Assembly: GCF_900113695.1 (NCBI RefSeq)
Contig: NZ_FOQH01000001.1
Location: forward strand, 558,001-622,000
Source: Albimonas pacifica
GTDB lineage: Bacteria > Pseudomonadota > Alphaproteobacteria > Rhodobacterales > Rhodobacteraceae
DNA length: 64,000 nucleotides
Direction of reading: 5' to 3'
The notes under the pieces: model-generated
Told to the model about the DNA's origin: nothing
Database searches by the model: none
Seen by the model: the letters and a program-made list of their open reading frames with translations, nothing else
Translations under genes and position numbers: made by a program
Shown here: in pieces, positions 1 to 9,114 of the stretch
Layout: the number at the start of each line of letters is the position of its first letter
Numbering within the stretch: position 1 is the stretch's first letter

Positions 1-276
1 GTTGGCCGGCACGTGGATCAGGCCGGACTGGGCGCAGGCCAGCCACAGCAGGTAATAGGCGTCGGAGTTGCGCGCGAAGGCCGCGACCCGGTCGCCCTTG
101 CGCAGCCCCGCGTCGCGCAGGTGGGTCGCGATGCGGAAGGCCGCCGTCTCCATCTCCGCGTAGGACCAGGTGCGGTCGCGGAAGATCAGGGCGTCCTTCC
201 TGGGGTTGCGGGCCACGGCGCGGCGCAGGCCGTCGCCGATGCCGTTGCGACCGGCGCGGGCGCGAAGATCGATCAT
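1..276 (-). CDS. Acyl-CoA synthetase / AMP-dependent ligase, N-terminal part (runs off the left edge)
   Basis: The first 92 codons of a minus-strand gene; the 3' end lies beyond base 1. The start ATG at 276 has a good Shine-Dalgarno (AAGGGAGGAC) about 4 bases before it. The visible protein begins MIDLRARAG, then carries the typical opening of fatty-acyl-CoA synthetases: a section like DALIFRDRTWSYAEM, then GLRKGDRVAAF and NSDAYYLLWLAC. Members activate a carboxylic acid to its CoA thioester through an acyl-adenylate. The catalytic P-loop and hinge motifs would lie in the missing part, so the exact substrate class cannot be read. The TetR gene just upstream on the same strand may control it. 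Confidence 0.8.
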   Translation of the reverse strand, partial: MIDLRARAGRNGIGDGLRRAVARNPRKDALIFRDRTWSYAEMETAAFRIATHLRDAGLRKGDRVAAFARNSDAYYLLWLACAQSGLIHVPAN

Positions 277-485
277 CGATGTCCTCCCTTGGGACCGCCG
301 TCTGCGGGCGGTTGCGGCGGGACCATGGCGCAACGCGCGGCGCGCGTCACGACCTGCCGGCCGTTCGACTGACGAGAAAAGACGCCGCAAGGCGCGGCGG
401 GGTCGACGGTCACGTCGCTTTTCCTCCCAGGGCGCGGGGGCGTCGCGCCCGCTGCCCGGGCGTCGCGTCCTCCGTCGTTGTCGTC

Positions 486-500
486 CGCGATATAGTCGCG
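486..500. promoter_or_regulatory. Inverted repeat CGCGA-N5-TCGCG upstream of the acyl-CoA synthetase
   Basis: A perfect 5-bp inverted repeat around an AT-rich centre (TATAG) in the 225-bp gap between the TetR gene stop (502) and the ligase start (276). Its place fits an operator for the neighbouring TetR protein, but this is inference from position and symmetry only. The rest of the gap shows nothing else I can name. Confidence 0.25.
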
Positions 501-501
501 G

Positions 502-1317
502 TTAGGATTTGCTAGCGGCGAGCATATTTTGTTGCGCCGAGTCGTCAAGCGTCTCTTTCCGCGACGAACCCGCCGGGCCGCCGCCTGCGCCCGGGCGCGA
601 GCCGGCCGAGGCCACCTCGAACGGCACGCCGAGGGCGGCCAGCACCAGGGTCTCCATCCGGGCGGCGATCGTCTCGGGGCTCTCGGGCCCGTCGGGGCTG
701 AACCAGTTGAACGGCCAGGTGAGCATGCCGGTGACGGTCTGGTTGGCGATCGAGGCGTCCTCGAACCGGAACACCCCCGCCTGGCGCCCCTGCTCCAGCA
801 GGTGGTGCAGGGCGCGGGCGAAGCGCTGACGGTCGGCGCGCAGCCGCTCGTAGATCTCGGGGGGGAGCTGCTTGCCCTCCACGAACAGGATCGAGAGGAA
901 CTCGCGCTCCTCGATCACCCGCAGGCACATCTCGCGCACGAAGCGGCGGAAGCGGGTCAGCACGTCCTCGTCCGAGTGGGCGAGCGCGCTTTCCGCCAGA
1001 TCCGCCGACATCACCGAGGTCTGGGCGCAGATCGCGGTCAGCAGCTCCAGCTTCGAGGCGAAGTGGTAGTAGATGAACGGCGGCGTGACCCCGAGCTCGG
1101 CGGCGATGTCGGAGATCTTGGTGCGCGTGTAGCCGTTGCGGAAGAACAGCGTGGCGGCGGTCTTGAGCACCAGCTCCTTCTTGAACGCGTAGGCGGCCGA
1201 GCGCGCCGGCGTGCGGCCGCCGCCGCGGCGCAGGCCCGGCGGCGGGCGACCGACGGGGGCGTGCGGCCGCGGCGCGGCGCCGGCTGGGTCTTCGGTGGGG
1301 CGGGGATCGTCGGTCAT
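502..1317 (-). CDS. TetR/AcrR-family transcriptional regulator
   Basis: 271 aa. Residues about 1-40 are a Pro/Arg-rich low-complexity extension. A classical TetR helix-turn-helix follows at about 45-95 (AATLFFRNGYTRTKISDIA, then GVTPPFIYYHFASKLELL). The C-terminal half is an all-helical ligand-binding and dimerisation domain, with a WPFNWFSPDG segment typical of regulators of acyl-CoA metabolism. Start chosen at ATG 1317 because the reading frame upstream is only low-complexity antisense to the OmpV gene. It is transcribed toward the acyl-CoA synthetase, which suggests control of fatty-acid degradation by an acyl-CoA ligand (inferred). Confidence 0.88.
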   Translation of the reverse strand: MTDDPRPTEDPAGAAPRPHAPVGRPPPGLRRGGGRTPARSAAYAFKKELVLKTAATLFFRNGYTRTKISDIAAELGVTPPFIYYHFASKLELLTAICAQTSVMSADLAESALAHSDEDVLTRFRRFVREMCLRVIEEREFLSILFVEGKQLPPEIYERLRADRQRFARALHHLLEQGRQAGVFRFEDASIANQTVTGMLTWPFNWFSPDGPESPETIAARMETLVLAALGVPFEVASAGSRPGAGGGPAGSSRKETLDDSAQQNMLAASKS

Positions 1318-1533
1318 GGGCTCCGGTCGCCGAGGCGCCCGCGTGCGTGGGCGCCCGCGCATGATCCCCGATCCGCCCCGGCGGCGCCAAGAGGCGAAGC
1401 GGACCCGCCCGGGCGGGGGGGGCGCCCGGGCCGCCCCCCGGGCCGCGGCCTCCGCCGGCCCGCGAAGCCCGTGGACGCGCGCCCCGGCGCCGGCTAGCCT
1501 CGCGCCGTTCGACCCGCTTCGGAGGCGCGCCAG

Positions 1534-2373
1534 ATGGTTCCCGGTTCCGCCCGCGCCGCGCTGCTCCCGCTCTTCGGCTGGGCCTCGCCCGCCCTTGCCG
1601 GCGGGGATTTCCCGATCCCGATTCCGCTCGACCACCTGCCCAACGTGGTCGCCGTGGGGGTGGGCTTCGCGCCGACCTGGCTGGGCTCGGACGACGACTT
1701 CCTGGGCGCCGCGCCGGCCGCGATGCTCGAGACGCCGCTGGGCCGCCTGACGGTGCTGGGCAACTACGCGGCGCTGAACCTGCTCGAGACGCGCTTCGAC
1801 CGGAGCGGCTGGCGCGCCGGTCCTGCCGCGATCTACCGCTTCGGGCGCAGCGACGTGGACGACCCGGTCGTGGCGCGCCTGCCGGAGGTCGACGATTCGC
1901 TCGAGCTGGGCGTGAACCTGGGCTACGAGTTCGTCGACCCCGCCCGCCCCGCGCGCCGCCTGGCGCTGGGCGCGGACCTGACCTTCGACGTGACCGAGGG
2001 CGACGGCGCGGCGGCGCTGAACCTCTACGCCCGCGCCGTGCACCCGCTGCCCTGGCCCGGCGGCGCCGTCGCGGCGCTCGCCGGCGTCACCCTGACCAAC
2101 GACGCCTATGCCGAGCGCTACTGGTCCGTCTCCGCCGCCGGCGCCGCCGCCTCGGGCCTGCCGGCCTTCGACGCCGGCGGCCCCGGCCGGGACCTGCGCG
2201 TGGGCTTCGGCGTGCTGCAGAGCCTCTCGCCCCGCTGGCACCTGGGCGCGGGCGCGGTCTACAGCCGCCTGCTCGGCGACGCCGCCGACACCCCGATCGT
2301 CGCCCGGCGCGGCGACGCCGACCAGCTCCTCTTCGGCCTCGGCGTGGCCTACGCCTGGGGCTTCGAGGGTTAG
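1534..2373 (+). CDS. MipA/OmpV-family outer-membrane protein
   Basis: 279 aa, usual length for MipA/OmpV proteins. The N-terminus is a signal peptide (ALLPLFGWASPALAG, cleavage near residue 23). The rest alternates aromatic and polar residues as in a beta-barrel: VAVGVGFAPTWLGSDDDF near the start, AGPAAIYRFGRSD, and a barrel-closing C-terminal strand LLFGLGVAYAWGF. In the family GSD/N-D-F follows the first strand, as here. MipA of E. coli scaffolds peptidoglycan enzymes, but most homologues have unknown roles. It lies divergent from the TetR gene and converges on the argE-like gene, with an intergenic palindromic element in between. Confidence 0.82.
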   Translation: MVPGSARAALLPLFGWASPALAGGDFPIPIPLDHLPNVVAVGVGFAPTWLGSDDDFLGAAPAAMLETPLGRLTVLGNYAALNLLETRFDRSGWRAGPAAIYRFGRSDVDDPVVARLPEVDDSLELGVNLGYEFVDPARPARRLALGADLTFDVTEGDGAAALNLYARAVHPLPWPGGAVAALAGVTLTNDAYAERYWSVSAAGAAASGLPAFDAGGPGRDLRVGFGVLQSLSPRWHLGAGAVYSRLLGDAADTPIVARRGDADQLLFGLGVAYAWGFEG

Positions 2374-2414
2374 GCCGCGCCCCACGCGCCCGCCGCCCCC
2401 AGGCCCCTCGCGGA

Positions 2415-2682
2415 GCGCCTGTTCCCCGGAGCCGTCCATCGCGGATGCCGATCAGAGCGACTCGCCCGCCCCGGTCAAGGATCGCGCAGCGACCGGCGAA
2501 GCCGGCTCGTCCTTGACCGGGGCGGGCGAGTCGCTCAGGCATCAGACGCGATGGACGGATCCGGGGAACAGGCGCGGGCCCTTGTTCCCGGGTGAGTCCG
2601 GAGCCCGCCGGAGGCTCTCCCCTCCCCCTCCCGGACCGCCGTTCGCCCCCTGCGCGCCAGCCAAGCCCGCCCGCAGGGCGCC
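2415..2682 (-). repeat. Intergenic palindromic element, copy 1 (inverted relative to the other copies)
   Basis: Lies between the convergent ompV-like and argE-like genes. Core arms 2455-2481 and 2510-2536 are 27-bp perfect inverted repeats, flanked by imperfect outer arms so that 2415-2575 forms one long palindrome. The 28-nt loop contains two mini-hairpins (CCGGC-gaa-GCCGG and TCGC-agc-GCGA as read on this strand). A one-sided tail with a GAGCC/GGCTC hairpin ends in the GC-rich end motif at about 2662-2682. The same architecture recurs at 45881, 50725 and 54939. No ORF of note is inside. Confidence 0.85.
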
Positions 2683-2703
2683 CAGGCGCCCGCAAGCCGC
2701 GGC

Positions 2704-3876
2704 TCAGGCCGCCAGCATCTCCACCAGCCGCTTCATGAAGGCCTCGCCCTTGTCGAGCTGGTCGGCCTCGAGGAACTCGTCGGGCTGGTGGGCCTGGGCG
2801 ATGTCGCCCGGCCCGCAGACGATGGTGGAGTAGCCGGCCTCCTGGAAGAAGCCCGCCTCGGTGCCGTAGGCGACGGCGCGTTCGGCGTTGTCGCCGGTGA
2901 TCGTGCGGGCGACGCGCTCGGCCTCGCCGTTCTCCTCGCGCCGGCAGGGGGGCACGGGGATGCGGGGTTGCGGGTCGATGCGCGCCTCGGGCCGGATCTT
3001 GCGGATCTCCGCCTCCAGCCGCGCGCATTCGGCGATGTAGCGCTCCGCCCACTCGGCCGGGACCTCGGGCGGCACCACCCGGATGTCGGTCGAGAACCAG
3101 GCGTCCTTGGCGGTGATGTTGCCCGCCGTGCCGCCATGGAACAGGCCCACGTGGAGCGTGGTCCAGGGCGGCTCGAAGCCCTCCGCCTCGGGGTAGGGCC
3201 CGGCCTCCGCCTTCGCGCGGTTCTCGGCCATCCGGTCCTCGAGCCAGGTGACCAGCCGCGCCGCGGTCATCACCGCCGAGACGCCCTTGTGCACCTGGGA
3301 GGAATGCACCTCGAACCCGTGCACGTAGGTGGTGAAGCCCGCCCCGCCCTTGTGGGTCGAGACCACGCCCATCATCGTGGGCTCCCCCACGATCACCGCC
3401 GAGGCCGGGGGCAGCACCTTGCGCATCTCGGCCACCAGCGGCGGCGCGCCGCGGCAGCCCAGCTCCTCGTCGAAGGAGAAGGCGATCTGCAGCGGGCGCT
3501 TCAGCCCCACCTTGGCCGCATCCGCTGCGGCGCAGAGCGCCAGCGCATCGAAGCCCTTCATGTCGCAGGTCCCGCGGCCATAGAGCCGGCCGTCCCGCTC
3601 GACCACCGAGAACGGGTCGGTGCTCCAGGCCTGCCCCTCCACCGGCACCACGTCGGTGTGGCCCGACAGGACCATGCCGCCGGGGACCTCGGGGCCGATG
3701 TTGGCGAGCAGCCCCGCCTTCTCGCCGGTCTCGTCGGGCATCAGGTGGACGCGCGCGCCGTGGCCCTCGAGGTAGTCCTTCGCGAACTGCACCAGCGCGA
3801 GGTTCGACTTGGCGCTGACCGTGTCGAAGCCGACCAGCTTCTCCAGCATCTCGCGCGGGGTGTAGGTCACGGGCAT
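2704..3876 (-). CDS. argE: Acetylornithine deacetylase (ArgE-type M20 metallopeptidase)
   Basis: 390 aa. Removes the acetyl group from N-acetylornithine, or acts on a related N-acyl amino acid, in the cytoplasm. M20 landmarks in order: LSGHTDVVPV (first metal His and catalytic Asp), GRGTCDMKGFDA (bridging Asp), FSFDEELGCRGAP (catalytic and metal Glu), VGEPTM, and the C-terminal GPGDIAQAHQPDEF carrying the last metal His. A dimerisation domain with HSSQVHKGVSAV lies at about 180-300. The start ATG 3876 is preceded by GGAGCCCC. It diverges from the peptide-transporter operon, so it may act on imported peptides or acylated amino acids rather than in arginine synthesis; the family has such paralogues. 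Confidence 0.85.
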   Translation of the reverse strand: MPVTYTPREMLEKLVGFDTVSAKSNLALVQFAKDYLEGHGARVHLMPDETGEKAGLLANIGPEVPGGMVLSGHTDVVPVEGQAWSTDPFSVVERDGRLYGRGTCDMKGFDALALCAAADAAKVGLKRPLQIAFSFDEELGCRGAPPLVAEMRKVLPPASAVIVGEPTMMGVVSTHKGGAGFTTYVHGFEVHSSQVHKGVSAVMTAARLVTWLEDRMAENRAKAEAGPYPEAEGFEPPWTTLHVGLFHGGTAGNITAKDAWFSTDIRVVPPEVPAEWAERYIAECARLEAEIRKIRPEARIDPQPRIPVPPCRREENGEAERVARTITGDNAERAVAYGTEAGFFQEAGYSTIVCGPGDIAQAHQPDEFLEADQLDKGEAFMKRLVEMLAA

Positions 3877-3995
3877 CCGGGGGGCTCCTCAGGGGGACGA
3901 CGCGGGCAGCCTGCGCCGCCTTCGCCCGCCCGGTCAAGCGCGCCGGCGGCGTGTTCCCGACCGCCGGCAGGCAGGTGACGCAAGGCGCGGCTCAC

Positions 3996-4007
3996 ATTAT
4001 CGATAAT
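3996..4007. promoter_or_regulatory. 12-bp perfect palindrome ATTATCGATAAT in the argE/dpp divergent promoter region
   Basis: A self-complementary AT-rich 12-mer in otherwise very GC-rich DNA, between the argE-like start (3876) and the dpp operon. Such symmetry is what a dimeric regulator binds. The stretch that follows (about 4020-4080) is also locally AT-rich and probably holds the promoter. The regulator is not recognisable from this sequence. Confidence 0.4.
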
Positions 4008-4111
4008 CCGCCCTTCCCCCGCGTTTTTGCGTTGCGGCGCCTTGCGTATTGGTATTCTCTGACTCGCGCAGAACCCGAAAAACAACTGGGTCCGACAGGG
4101 AAAAGAGAACC

Positions 4112-4159
4112 ATGCGAACGGCCGACGCCCATGCGGCGGGACGGGATGCCCTTGGCTGA
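4112..4159 (+). CDS. Possible 15-codon leader peptide ahead of the peptide-transporter operon
   Basis: ATG at 4112 follows a good purine-rich ribosome site (GGGAAAAGAG) and encodes [15 protein letters not shown] before TGA at 4157-4159. Its stop overlaps the first codons of the ABC ATPase gene, whose own candidate starts have weaker ribosome sites. It could couple translation to the ATPase or be chance. There is no codon run suggesting attenuation. Confidence 0.25.
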   Translation: MRTADAHAAGRDALG

Positions 4160-5194
4160 CGGCGCCCCGGCGACCGCGCAGCAGACGAACGGCGTGGACG
4201 ACGCGCCGGTGCTCGAGGTCGAGGGCCTCGAGACCGTCTTCGACACGCGCGACGGCGCGGTCCATGCGGTGAACGGAGTGTCCTTCCACCTGCGCCCCGG
4301 CGAGCTGCTGGGCGTGGTGGGGGAGAGCGGCTCCGGCAAGTCCGTCACCATGATGAGCGCGCTGCAGCTGCTGCCGAGCCCGCCCGCCCGGCGCACCGGC
4401 GGCATGGTGCGCTTCCGCGGCCAGGACGTCGACGCGATGACGCCGAAGGCGATGCGGCGCCTGCGCGGCGGCGAGATCGGCTTCGTCTTCCAGGACCCGA
4501 TGACCTCGCTCAACCCGGTGTTCACGGTGGGCTTCCAGATCATGGAGCCGCTGCGCAAGCACCTCAGGCTGAGCAAGCCCGAAGCCCGCAAGCGCGCGGC
4601 CGAGCTGCTGGCGATGGTCGGCATCCCCTCGCCCGAGGCGCGGCTGAACGACTATCCCCACCAGTTCTCGGGCGGCATGCGCCAGCGGGTGATGATCGCC
4701 ATCGCGCTCGCCTGCGAGCCGGGCGTGGTGATCGCCGACGAGCCGACGACCGCGCTCGACGTCACCATCCAGGCCCAGATCATCGAATTGGTCAAAGACC
4801 TGCGCCAGCGGCTCGGCGCGGCGATCGTGTGGATCACCCACGACCTCGGCGTCATCGCCGGCATCGCCGACCGCGTGGCGGTGATGTACGCCGGCCGGAT
4901 CGTGGAGGAGGGGCCGGTGCTCGAGATCTTCGAGGACCCCCGCCACCCCTACACCCGCGCCCTGCTGGAGACGATGCCCCACCTCGAGGGCGACCGCCCC
5001 CAGCGCCTGCGCACCATCCCCGGCCAGCCGCCGGTGCTGATGGAGACGCCCGTCGCCTGCTCCTTCGCGCCGCGCTGCCCGCACGCCTTCGACAAGTGCC
5101 TCGCGGCCGACCCCAGGCTCGAGCCCTGCGGCGCGGCGGGCCACCGGGTCGCCTGCTGGTGGACCCCGCCCGAGGCGGAAACGGAGGTTCCGGC

Positions 5195-5198
<4 letters not shown>
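4146..5198 (+). CDS. Peptide ABC transporter ATP-binding protein (DppD/OppD type)
   Basis: 350 aa from ATG 4146; ATG 4131, five codons earlier, is an alternative. Energises import of peptides or related substrates across the inner membrane. Walker [10 protein letters not shown]-loop [12 protein letters not shown], signature FSGGMRQR, Walker [12 protein letters not shown] and switch His in WITHDLGVI are all intact. The C-terminal oligopeptide/dipeptide extension is present, with the cysteine pattern [14 protein letters not shown] that in some members binds an iron-sulfur cluster. It overlaps the next ATPase gene by 4 bases (ATGA), so the two are translationally coupled. Confidence 0.9.
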
Positions 5199-6211
<1,013 letters not shown>

Positions 6212-6281
6212 CCCGAGCTTCCATGCGGGACCGGGAAAAAAGCCGGACCGCTTCCATCAACAGGGAGAGAAGGAAGAGATC

Positions 6282-7991
6282 ATGAAAGCGACCCATAAAC
6301 TGCTCGCGGGCGCCTGCGCCGCGGCGCTTCTCGCCGGCGCGGCCCCCGCGCAGGCCGAGCGCGGCGCCGACGGCCAGCTCAACATCATCTACTGGCAGGC
6401 CGTTTCGATCCTGAACCCGTTCCTGTCGGGCGGCACCAAGGACGTCGAGGGCTCCTCGCTCGTGCTCGAGCCGCTGGCCCGCTACGACGAGACCGGGACC
6501 ATGGTCCCCTGGCTCGTGGACGTGATCCCCTCGCTGGAGAACGGCGGGGTGTCCGAGGACCTGAAGTCGATCACCTGGAAGCTGAAGCCCGGCATCAAGT
6601 GGTCCGACGGCACGGACTTCACCGCCGAGGACGTGGCCTTCACCGCCGCCTACTGCATGGATGAGAGCGGCGGCTGCCAGCAGGTCGCGGCCTTCACCGA
6701 CGTCGAGAGCGTCGAGGTGATCGACCCGCTGACCGTCAAGGTCAACTTCGCGGTCGCCAAGCCCTTCCCCTACGGGCCCTTCGTCGGCGCCCAGTCGCCG
6801 ATCATCCAGAAGGCCCAGTTCGCCGACTGCATGGGCGCCAAGGCCCCCGAGTGCACCGACGCCAACTTCGGCCCCAACGGCACCGGCCCCTACGTGGTGT
6901 CCGAGTTCAAGCCCAACGACGTGGTGGTCTTCGCCCCGAACCCCCACTACCGCGACGCCGCCAAGCCGGCCTTCTCGACGGTGGTGTTCAAGGGCGGCGG
7001 CGACGCGGCCGCGGCCGCGCGCTCGGTCCTCGAGACGGGCGAGTTCGACTACGCCTGGAACCTGCAGGTGGAGCCCGAGATCCTGACCCAGATGGCCGCC
7101 GCGGGCAAAGGCACGGTGGTCTCGGCCTTCGGCACCTCGGTCGAGCGCATCCACACCAACTTCTCCAACCCCGACCCGGCGCTGGGCGACGCGCGCTCGA
7201 CGCTGGAGGGCGGCAAGCATCCGTTCCTGACCGATCCGGCGGTGACCAAGGCCCTGTCTCTGGCCATCGACCGCGAGATCCTGGTCGAGGCCGGCTACGG
7301 CGCCGCGGGGCAGGTGACCTGCAACGTGCTGCCCGCGCCGGAGATCTACAACTCCACCAACAACGACTGGTGCAAGACCCCGGACGTCGACGAGGCCAAC
7401 CGCCTGCTCGACGAGGCGGGCTACGAGATGGGCTCGGACGGGGTGCGCGCCAAGGACGGCGTGCGTCTGTCGATCCTGTTCCAGACCTCGACCAACTCGG
7501 TCCGCCAGGGCACCCAGGCGCTGCTGAAGCAGATGTGGCAGGAGATCGGGGTCGAGACCGAGCTGCGCAACATCTCGGCCTCGGTGTTCTTCGGCGGCGA
7601 CCCGTCCTCGCCGGACACGTTCCAGAAGTTCTATGCGGACCTGGAGATGTACACCAACAACTTCGACGGCACCGACCCCGAGGCCTACATGGCCTCCTGG
7701 CGCTGCTCGGAGATCCCGTCGCCGAAGACCAACTGGCTGGGCGCCAACATGCCCCGCTTCTGCTCCGAGGAGTATGACGCGCTGGTCGCCGAGATGGCCG
7801 GCACGGCCGAGCTCGAGAAGCGCGCGGAGCTCGCGATCAAGATGAACGACATGCTGATGGAATCCGGCGCGATCATCCCGCTGATCCACCGCGGCGGCGT
7901 CTCGGCCCACGCCGTGACGCTCGAGGGGGTCAAGATGAACGAGTGGGACTCCGAGCTGTGGAACATCGCCGACTGGACCCGCGCCGAGTGA
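6282..7991 (+). CDS. Peptide ABC transporter substrate-binding protein (SBP family 5)
   Basis: 569 aa, the usual size for family-5 binding proteins. A Sec signal peptide (KLLAGACAAALLAGAAPAQA) ends at about residue 25. Family marks include NIIYWQAVSILNPFLSGG, LKPGIKWSDGTDFTAEDVAF (the SBP_bac_5 signature) and GTGPYVVSEF. Captures substrate in the periplasm and hands it to the two permeases. Strong ribosome site AGGGAGAGAAGGAAGAG before ATG 6282. Substrate is probably a peptide, but the family also binds nickel, heme and opines, and the pocket cannot be read by eye. Confidence 0.9.
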   Translation: MKATHKLLAGACAAALLAGAAPAQAERGADGQLNIIYWQAVSILNPFLSGGTKDVEGSSLVLEPLARYDETGTMVPWLVDVIPSLENGGVSEDLKSITWKLKPGIKWSDGTDFTAEDVAFTAAYCMDESGGCQQVAAFTDVESVEVIDPLTVKVNFAVAKPFPYGPFVGAQSPIIQKAQFADCMGAKAPECTDANFGPNGTGPYVVSEFKPNDVVVFAPNPHYRDAAKPAFSTVVFKGGGDAAAAARSVLETGEFDYAWNLQVEPEILTQMAAAGKGTVVSAFGTSVERIHTNFSNPDPALGDARSTLEGGKHPFLTDPAVTKALSLAIDREILVEAGYGAAGQVTCNVLPAPEIYNSTNNDWCKTPDVDEANRLLDEAGYEMGSDGVRAKDGVRLSILFQTSTNSVRQGTQALLKQMWQEIGVETELRNISASVFFGGDPSSPDTFQKFYADLEMYTNNFDGTDPEAYMASWRCSEIPSPKTNWLGANMPRFCSEEYDALVAEMAGTAELEKRAELAIKMNDMLMESGAIIPLIHRGGVSAHAVTLEGVKMNEWDSELWNIADWTRAE

Positions 7992-8010
7992 TCGGACGGA
8001 CCTGAGCCCC

Positions 8011-8035
8011 GGGGGAGGGGCGCCGCCCCTCCCCC
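8011..8035. promoter_or_regulatory. Intercistronic stem-loop between binding protein and permease genes
   Basis: Perfect 10-bp stem GGGGGAGGGG / CCCCTCCCCC with a 5-nt loop (CGCCG), 20 bases after the binding-protein stop and without a U-tract. Such hairpins in ABC operons are known to stabilise the upstream binding-protein mRNA or reduce read-through, giving excess binding protein over permease. That role is inferred here. Confidence 0.55.
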
Positions 8036-8103
8036 TCCGCCCCTTTCGGGGGCAGTCCGGGGGCTCCGCGCCTCCCGGCCCAGGCCGAGTCCCAGAGACG
8101 CAC

Positions 8104-9114
8104 ATGCTGACCTACACCCTCAGACGGCTCGCTTTCGCGGTTCCCGCGCTTCTGGCGATCAGCTTCATCATCTTCGCGATCCTCGACCTCGCCCCCTCGG
8201 ACCCGACGGCGCAGCTTCCGCTGACCATCCCGCCCGAGGTGCGCGAGAAGATCCGCCTGTCGCTGGGCCTCGGCGAGCCCTTCGCCGTGCGCTACTGGAA
8301 GTGGCTGATCCAGTTCTTCGTCAACGAGCCCCTGAACCTGATCGAGCAGTGGACCGGCTGGAGTTTCGGCGACGGCGACCGGCTGCGCGTCCTGTCCTGG
8401 CAGACCCGCTCCCCCGTGGTCGACCTGATCGCCCAGCGGATGCCGCAGACCCTGTGGGTGGTGGGGATGAGCTACGTGCTCGGCGCGCTGATCGCGATCC
8501 CGATCGGGGTGATCTCGGCCTATCGGCAGTATTCGTGGTTCGACCAGTTCGGCACGCTGTTCTCGATGGTCGGCTTCTCGATCCCCACCTTCTTCACGGG
8601 CCTCCTCTTCATCGTGATCTTCTCGGTGAACCTGGAGTGGTTCCCCTCGATCTACGACACCACGCACGAGGTCACGGACTGGGAGAGCTTCGTCTTCCAG
8701 ATCAAGCAGATGATCATGCCGACGATGGTGCTGGGCCTCTACAACGCCTCCCAGATCAGCCGGTTCATGCGGGCCTCGATGCTCGACAACCTCGGGCAGG
8801 ACTACGTTCGCACCGCCCGCGCCAAGGGCATGACCGAGAAGGTCGTGGTGCTGGTGCACGTGATGCGCAACTCGCTGATCCCGGTCGTCACGGTGCTGGC
8901 CCTGAACCTGCCGCAGGTCTTCGGCGGCGCGATCATCACCGAGCAGATCTTCAAGGTGAACGGCCTCGGACAGCTGCTGATCGGCGCCATCGAGGGCGGC
9001 GACATCCCCACCGTCCAGACCCTGACCTTCATCTTCGCGGTGCTGATCGTGCTGTTCAACCTGATCGCCGACCTGCTCTACGGCATCCTGGACCCGAGGA
9101 TCCGCTATGACTGA
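8104..9114 (+). CDS. Peptide ABC transporter permease (DppB type)
   Basis: 336 aa. The N-terminus MLTYTLRRLAFAVPALLAISFIIF is the classic DppB first membrane helix. The core has the permease cytoplasmic loop ASMLDNLGQDYVRTARAKG (EAA-like loop, contacts the ATPase) and ends DLLYGILDPRIRYD, also typical. An enlarged loop after the first helix (about residues 65-110) is longer than in E. coli DppB. It overlaps the next permease gene by 8 bases. Confidence 0.9.
   Translation: MLTYTLRRLAFAVPALLAISFIIFAILDLAPSDPTAQLPLTIPPEVREKIRLSLGLGEPFAVRYWKWLIQFFVNEPLNLIEQWTGWSFGDGDRLRVLSWQTRSPVVDLIAQRMPQTLWVVGMSYVLGALIAIPIGVISAYRQYSWFDQFGTLFSMVGFSIPTFFTGLLFIVIFSVNLEWFPSIYDTTHEVTDWESFVFQIKQMIMPTMVLGLYNASQISRFMRASMLDNLGQDYVRTARAKGMTEKVVVLVHVMRNSLIPVVTVLALNLPQVFGGAIITEQIFKVNGLGQLLIGAIEGGDIPTVQTLTFIFAVLIVLFNLIADLLYGILDPRIRYD

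Noticed and set aside
1318-1533. Extension of the TetR protein upstream of 1317
   Set aside because: The frame stays open to 2439, but the added residues are antisense to the OmpV-like gene and low in complexity.
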